A stretch of 64,000 bases of DNA, from assembly GCF_002994655.1 (NCBI RefSeq), contig NZ_PPDL01000006.1:62001-126000 (forward strand), given 5' to 3'. Numbering within the stretch: position 1 is the stretch's first letter; the number at the start of each line of letters is the position of its first letter. Under the pieces are notes generated by a model that made no database searches, had not been told where the DNA came from, and saw only the letters and a list, made by a program, of their open reading frames with translations. The translations under genes were made by a program, and so were the position numbers. Shown in pieces: positions 60,430-64,000 of the stretch. This DNA comes from Corynebacterium sp. 13CS0277 (GTDB lineage Bacteria > Actinomycetota > Actinomycetes > Mycobacteriales > Mycobacteriaceae).

Positions 60430-61207
60430 TGAAAACAATTCTCCTCACTTGGCCGTGGCACCGCACCTCCCCCACTCATCACCCCGCGGCGGCTCAAAGG
60501 CAGCACGCCCGCAGGCACGCATCAACAGTGCGCCCCACTGCGGGGAGACAACGCTTCCCCCGCGCACACTGCGCCACGGGGAAGACGAGGAAGGTACGTA
60601 GTGCACGGCACGACGCAAAACACTTGACGACCGCCCGCGGGCTGATGGGCACCACGCACGCGGTGCCCGCACCCACACAGGTTGCAGCTGCGGTGACTGC
60701 CACTGGCTCCTCCGGCGCACCACGGGAAAACACCAGGTCCTCCCGCGCGGGGCACCGCAAGGGCACAGTGGCAGCACACGCATGACCACACGCCCCATCG
60801 CGGGCGCCAGGCACACACGACCGCACAGAATCCAGGACCAGTCCTAGACCTTGCGGCCGCGCACGCACCCGGCGTGGAGTCATCCCTGCCCATCTCCACG
60901 CTTGAGGCGCAGGAAGAGCAGCAGGGTGACCACCATGAACCATCGACAGGGGGCGGCGTCATACCAAAGCTTCATCGTAGAACACCACCGGTGTTTTTCA
61001 TGCACCCACCCCGATGGAGTGTGGCGAACCTAATGGAAGGTCACCATGGACCGCATGCCCCGCTACCCCACCACGTGCCGTCACTGCAGACACAAAAAAC
61101 TCGCCCCGCTGCCACCGTCAGGGGCACCAGGGCGAGGGCACACGGGCGCACAGACGTCAGGCCAACGCACCATGCAGGCAGGCAAGACCACGCGCACCCA
61201 GGGCGGG
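60430..61207. other. Long intergenic region yajC / secD
   Basis: 778 bp, the longest gene-free stretch here. It has the yajC terminator at its right side, a GGGCACC/GGTGCCC hairpin (60647-60668) and a short AACACC/GGTGTT-TTTT hairpin (60981-60998). Short reading frames (for example one with AAGG before an ATG at 61046) overlap the terminator or run antisense into yajC, so I call none of them. secD must have its own promoter here. Confidence 0.55.
61094..61136 (-). terminator. Intrinsic terminator of the ruv-yajC unit
   Basis: On the minus strand CTCGCCC pairs with GGGCGAG (61130-61136 and 61100-61106), with an inner TGCC/GGCA stem, and is followed by TTTTTT (61094-61099). Classical Rho-independent form, 72 nt after the yajC stop. 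Confidence 0.85.
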
Positions 61208-61504
61208 CTACAGCTCCGGGGCGGGATCCATCTCGCCGGCCGCGGCGGGAACCTCGACGCGGCGCACGATGGCGGTGCGCTCCCAGGTGGTCACCACGCC
61301 GGGGGCGATCTCGAGGGCGACGGTGGACTCCTCCACCCCAGCAACCACGGCATGCACCCCGGAGGTCGTCATGACCGCGTCTCCCACCGCCAGGCTTGCC
61401 TGGAGGGTTTGCAGCTGCTGCAGACGCGCCTTCTGCCGGCGCATCTGCAGCAGCGTCGGGGTGAGAAACACGATGACGAGGAGAAGCAGCAGAGTGATAT
61501 TCAT
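61208..61504 (-). CDS. yajC: Preprotein translocase accessory subunit YajC
   Basis: A small inner-membrane partner of SecDF. 98 aa: one N-terminal transmembrane helix (residues 3-20), a basic stretch (QMRRQKARLQQLQ), then the conserved core LAVGDAVMTTSGVHAVV. ATG 61504 has no Shine-Dalgarno sequence; CATACT lies 7 nt upstream, suggesting a leaderless start. It is separated from secD by 778 bp and an intrinsic terminator, so it is not co-transcribed with secDF. Confidence 0.94.
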   Translation of the reverse strand: MNITLLLLLVIVFLTPTLLQMRRQKARLQQLQTLQASLAVGDAVMTTSGVHAVVAGVEESTVALEIAPGVVTTWERTAIVRRVEVPAAAGEMDPAPEL

Positions 61505-61577
61505 GCCGCCCAGTATGTCACGTGACGTCATCCGCCCCGCGCGACACTGCTGCCTCCGGGGAGTGCGACACCGTCTG

Positions 61578-62663
61578 CTACTGCGCGACGTGCTGGCCGG
61601 GCGCTTCCGGCGGCGGCACCAAACCGAGGTGCCGCCACGCGGACGCCGTCGCCACACGGCCACGGCCCGTGCGGGCCACCATGCCGGCGCGCACCAGATA
61701 GGGCTCGCACACTTCCTCCACGGTGGAGGGCTCCTCACCGACTGCGATCGCGAGGGTCGCCACGCCGACGGGGCCACCACCGTGGCCGTGAATGAGTGCC
61801 TCCAGCACCGCCCGGTCGAGCCGATCCAAGCCGCGCTCATCGACGTCGAACACCACCAACGCCGCCTGGGCGGCGGATAAGGTCACATGCCCGTCGCCGT
61901 GGACCTCGGCATAGTCGCGCACACGACGCAGCAGGCGGTTGGCGATACGCGGGGTGCCGCGCGAACGCGAGGCGATCTCCGCGGCCGCATCGTCGTCGAT
62001 GCCGACGCCCAGGATGCGGGCGGCGCGCAGCACCACCCGGGTGAGGTCCTCGTGCTCGTAGAACTCCATCTGCGCGGTAAACCCGAACCGGTCCCGCAGC
62101 GGCCCCGTGAGCATGCCCGACCGCGTCGTAGCACCAACGAGGGTGAACGGCGCAATTTCCAGGGGGATGGACGTCGCACCCGGCCCCTTGCCGACGATGA
62201 CATCGATGCGGAAATCCTCCATCGCCATATAAAGCATTTCCTCCGCGGGGCGGGCGATGCGGTGAATCTCATCGATGAAGAGCACGTCGCCCTCCATGAG
62301 GTTCGACAGCATGGCCGCCAGGTCGCCTGCCCGCTCCAGGGCGGGCCCGGAGGTCATCCGCAGGGAGGAGCCCATCTCCTGGGCGATGATCATCGCCATC
62401 GTCGTCTTGCCGAGGCCGGGCGGCCCCGACAAAAGCACATGGTCGGGGGTGACATTGCGCTTCCGCGCACCGGTGAGCACCAAGTCGAGCTGGTTGCGCA
62501 CTTTCGGCTGGCCGATGAACTCGTCCAGCGACTTCGGCCGCAGGTTGACTTCCATGTCGCGGTCCGCGGGCTGCAGGTGGGGTTCCACACTGCTCAGCGG
62601 GTCGCGCCCGCCGGCAGCCAGCCCTTCCGGCAGGCGAAACTCGGTCTTCTCCATGTCCGACAC
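61578..62663 (-). CDS. ruvB: Holliday junction branch migration helicase RuvB
   Basis: The AAA+ motor that drives branch migration with RuvA. 361 aa; Walker A is GPPGLGKTT, Walker B with DEIH is FIDEIHR, and the C-terminal winged helix is present. The start is GTG 62663, with AGAGGAG 6 nt upstream. Unusually, it lies 292 bp from ruvA rather than overlapping or adjoining it. Confidence 0.97.
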   Translation of the reverse strand: MSDMEKTEFRLPEGLAAGGRDPLSSVEPHLQPADRDMEVNLRPKSLDEFIGQPKVRNQLDLVLTGARKRNVTPDHVLLSGPPGLGKTTMAMIIAQEMGSSLRMTSGPALERAGDLAAMLSNLMEGDVLFIDEIHRIARPAEEMLYMAMEDFRIDVIVGKGPGATSIPLEIAPFTLVGATTRSGMLTGPLRDRFGFTAQMEFYEHEDLTRVVLRAARILGVGIDDDAAAEIASRSRGTPRIANRLLRRVRDYAEVHGDGHVTLSAAQAALVVFDVDERGLDRLDRAVLEALIHGHGGGPVGVATLAIAVGEEPSTVEEVCEPYLVRAGMVARTGRGRVATASAWRHLGLVPPPEAPGQHVAQ

Positions 62664-62955
62664 AGCGTGCTCCTCTTTATCCTTCGACGACGGGCGCTAG
62701 CGTTCCCGCCGGCGCGGCCCCACGCACGCCAGGCACGCGGAGCGAGAAAACAATACACATCCCACGCCCACGCGTTGCCTTCACGCAGGCGTTTCGTGAG
62801 CCGCAGGGCCACTCGTGGCCACCGCTAGTTCCGCAACGCAGCGACTCGGGGCGCGGAGTGGAACGTGTTCATCAGTGATTGTCCCCCGCGGCCGCCACCT
62901 GGCGCACACCGTTATCCACAGGTGCGTGGCCTGCGTGGGAGGACCGCTGGCGGGA
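62664..62955. other. Gap between ruvA and ruvB with a DnaA box
   Basis: 292 bp in a place that is normally only a few bases. It holds a perfect DnaA box (62912-62920) and a moderately AT-rich stretch near 62745-62760. No gene. A separate ruvB promoter is likely. Confidence 0.55.
62912..62920 (+). promoter_or_regulatory. Perfect DnaA box (TTATCCACA)
   Basis: TTATCCACA on the plus strand, alone, 36 bp beyond the ruvA stop. It could regulate ruvB or titrate DnaA. Confidence 0.45.
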
Positions 62956-63558
62956 CTACTTTTTCGAGCCGAGGTGGGCGAGCGCCAACCGCAGCGCTGA
63001 CTGCGTATCAGCGTCCGGGGTGGCTTTGAGGACCGTCGCCACCGCCTGGTCCGCCTGGGCTGCGGTGAAGCCGAGCCCCTGGAGGGCTTCGGAGACCTGC
63101 TCGGCCACGGCGCCGTTGATGAGGTCGACACCCTGGGTGGTGTCCTGGACGACACCGTAGTCGGCGACCTTGTCTTTGAGGTCGACGACCATGCGCTCCG
63201 CCATCCGCTTACCCACCCCGGGGATCTTCTGCAGCGCCTTGTGGTCCCCGCCGCTGATCGCGGCGGCAATGTCCTGCGGGGTGTACACACTCAGCGCGGC
63301 CATCGCCAGGCGGGGCCCCAGCCCGGAGACGGTCTGCAGCGTGACGAACATGTCGCGGGCGTCAGCCTGATCAAAGCCGTAGAGGGTCATCGCGTCCTCC
63401 CGCACCACCATGAGCGTGAGCAAGGTGGCCTCCTCCCCGCGGCGCAGCTGCCCCAGGGTGGCCGGGGTGGCCATGACGAGGTAGCCCACGCCCGCGCACT
63501 CGATGACGGCGCTGGTCAGGTTGATGTGGATGACGGTGCCGCGCAGGCTGGCGATCAC
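62956..63558 (-). CDS. ruvA: Holliday junction DNA-binding protein RuvA
   Basis: Binds the four-way junction as a tetramer and loads RuvB. 200 aa: an OB-fold N-terminal domain ([12 protein letters not shown]), a helix-hairpin-helix pair ([12 protein letters not shown] and [13 protein letters not shown]) and the small C-terminal RuvB-binding domain. The start is GTG 63558, with GGAGGAG 6 nt upstream, overlapping the ruvC stop (GTGA). Confidence 0.97.
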   Translation of the reverse strand: MIASLRGTVIHINLTSAVIECAGVGYLVMATPATLGQLRRGEEATLLTLMVVREDAMTLYGFDQADARDMFVTLQTVSGLGPRLAMAALSVYTPQDIAAAISGGDHKALQKIPGVGKRMAERMVVDLKDKVADYGVVQDTTQGVDLINGAVAEQVSEALQGLGFTAAQADQAVATVLKATPDADTQSALRLALAHLGSKK

Positions 63559-64000
63559 TTGGAACTCCTCCGGTTGGATTGGCTAATGGTGGGCACGGGG
63601 GCGGTGCGTTGACGGCGTTGCTCGTTGAAACCGGCGAGCGCCTTGTTGGGAGTGGCGGCGAGTTGGGCGGCCGCCTGCTCCTGGCGCGCGAGCAGCGGGG
63701 CACGCCAGCAGTGGCACACCGCCAACGCGAGGGCGTCCGCCGCGTCCGCCGGCTTCGGCGCTTCCGACAGCCCCAAGATGCGGGTGACCATGGTGGTCAT
63801 CTGCTGCTTGTCGGCCCGGCCATTGCCCGAGATGGCTTTCTTCACTTCACTCGGGGTGTACATGTGGACGGGCAGGCCGCGTTCCGCGGCGGCGAGCACC
63901 AGCACGCCCACCGCGTGGGCGGTCTGCATGACGGTGGACACGTTGCCGCGCTCGAAGATGCGCTCGATGGCGACGACGTCCGGCCGGTACTCGTCCATCC
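63555..64000 (-). CDS. ruvC: Holliday junction resolvase RuvC, N-terminus outside window
   Basis: Cuts Holliday junctions at symmetrical positions. About 148 C-terminal residues are visible; the gene continues past the right edge. Seen are the segment [20 protein letters not shown] and the acidic C-terminal active-site region [14 protein letters not shown], where Asp residues coordinate metal. A tail of about 45 residues follows the nuclease domain. It overlaps ruvA by GTGA. Confidence 0.95.
   Translation of the reverse strand, partial: MDEYRPDVVAIERIFERGNVSTVMQTAHAVGVLVLAAAERGLPVHMYTPSEVKKAISGNGRADKQQMTTMVTRILGLSEAPKPADAADALALAVCHCWRAPLLARQEQAAAQLAATPNKALAGFNEQRRQRTAPVPTISQSNRRSSK

Noticed and set aside
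60970..61000. 9-codon minus-strand frame (MKNTGGVLR) as a possible leader peptide
   Set aside because: It is over 500 bp from secD, has no attenuator structure, and is too short to judge.
61046..61525. Short frame with AAGG before an ATG and a CRHCRHKK motif
   Set aside because: It runs through the yajC terminator and then antisense through yajC, so it is unlikely to be a gene.

Overview
The window is a block of conserved housekeeping genes from a high-GC Gram-positive chromosome, most likely Corynebacterium or a close relative. Three things point there: the gene order (priA-metK-coaBC-rpoZ-gmk-mihF; pyrR-pyrB-pyrC-carA-carB-pyrF; aroE-pilD-like-aroC-aroK-aroB-aroQ-pepQ-efp-nusB; alaS-ruvX-mltG; secD-secF-dciAE-like-apt-rel; ruvC-ruvA-ruvB-yajC), the actinobacterial mIHF and helicase-motif-less PriA, and a perfect corynebacterial McbR operator at metK. 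Species cannot be named from sequence alone. No tRNA, rRNA, CRISPR array, insertion sequence or prophage was seen.

Layout. 1-5448 (minus strand): priA (cut by the left edge), metK, coaBC, rpoZ, gmk, mihF. 6000-8955 (plus strand): a four-gene cassette lying between mihF and pyrF: an AEC-type permease, an ArsR-like regulator, a class C beta-lactamase-family serine hydrolase and a small membrane protein; the last three overlap by ATGA. 9347-17753 (minus): the pyrimidine operon pyrR-B-C-carA-carB-pyrF, with a candidate PyrR-binding RNA loop next to the pyrR Shine-Dalgarno sequence. 18241-20749 (plus): a TIGR01777-type epimerase and two YbjN-family proteins. 20870-31481 (minus): nusB, efp, pepQ, the shikimate genes, a prepilin-peptidase-like gene, mltG and ruvX. 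31717-39770 (minus): alaS, rarA, a phosphotransferase, aspS. 40167-41069 (plus): a zinc metallopeptidase. 41177-45660 (minus): a SNF2-family ATPase translationally coupled to a FhuF-like iron-sulfur protein. 46070-46654 (plus): a TetR regulator. 46948-49691 (minus): a lipoprotein, hisS and an MBL hydrolase. 50000-51689 (plus): a membrane cyclophilin and a small secreted protein. 52042-64000 (minus): rel, apt, a peptide-binding lipoprotein, secF, secD, yajC, ruvB, ruvA and ruvC (cut by the right edge).

How it works together. The genes cover nucleotide synthesis (pyr operon, gmk, apt), aromatic amino acid precursors, translation (alaS, aspS, hisS, efp), stringent response (rel), protein export (secDF, yajC) and DNA repair/restart (priA, ruvABC, rarA). 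Operons are tight, often with TAATG or ATGA/GTGA stop-start overlaps. Gene ends, especially between convergent genes, carry long perfect hairpins that mostly lack a U-tract; only alaS and yajC have classical intrinsic terminators. Several genes (epimerase, metallopeptidase, hisS, MBL hydrolase, yajC) have no Shine-Dalgarno sequence but a -10-like hexamer 6-8 nt before the start codon, which suggests leaderless mRNAs.

No wholly new system is evident. The best leads are the PyrR loop, the four-gene cassette at the mihF-pyrF junction, the SNF2/FhuF-like pair, and the dyad-rich control region and hairpin cluster around the small secreted protein at 51.0-52.0 kb.
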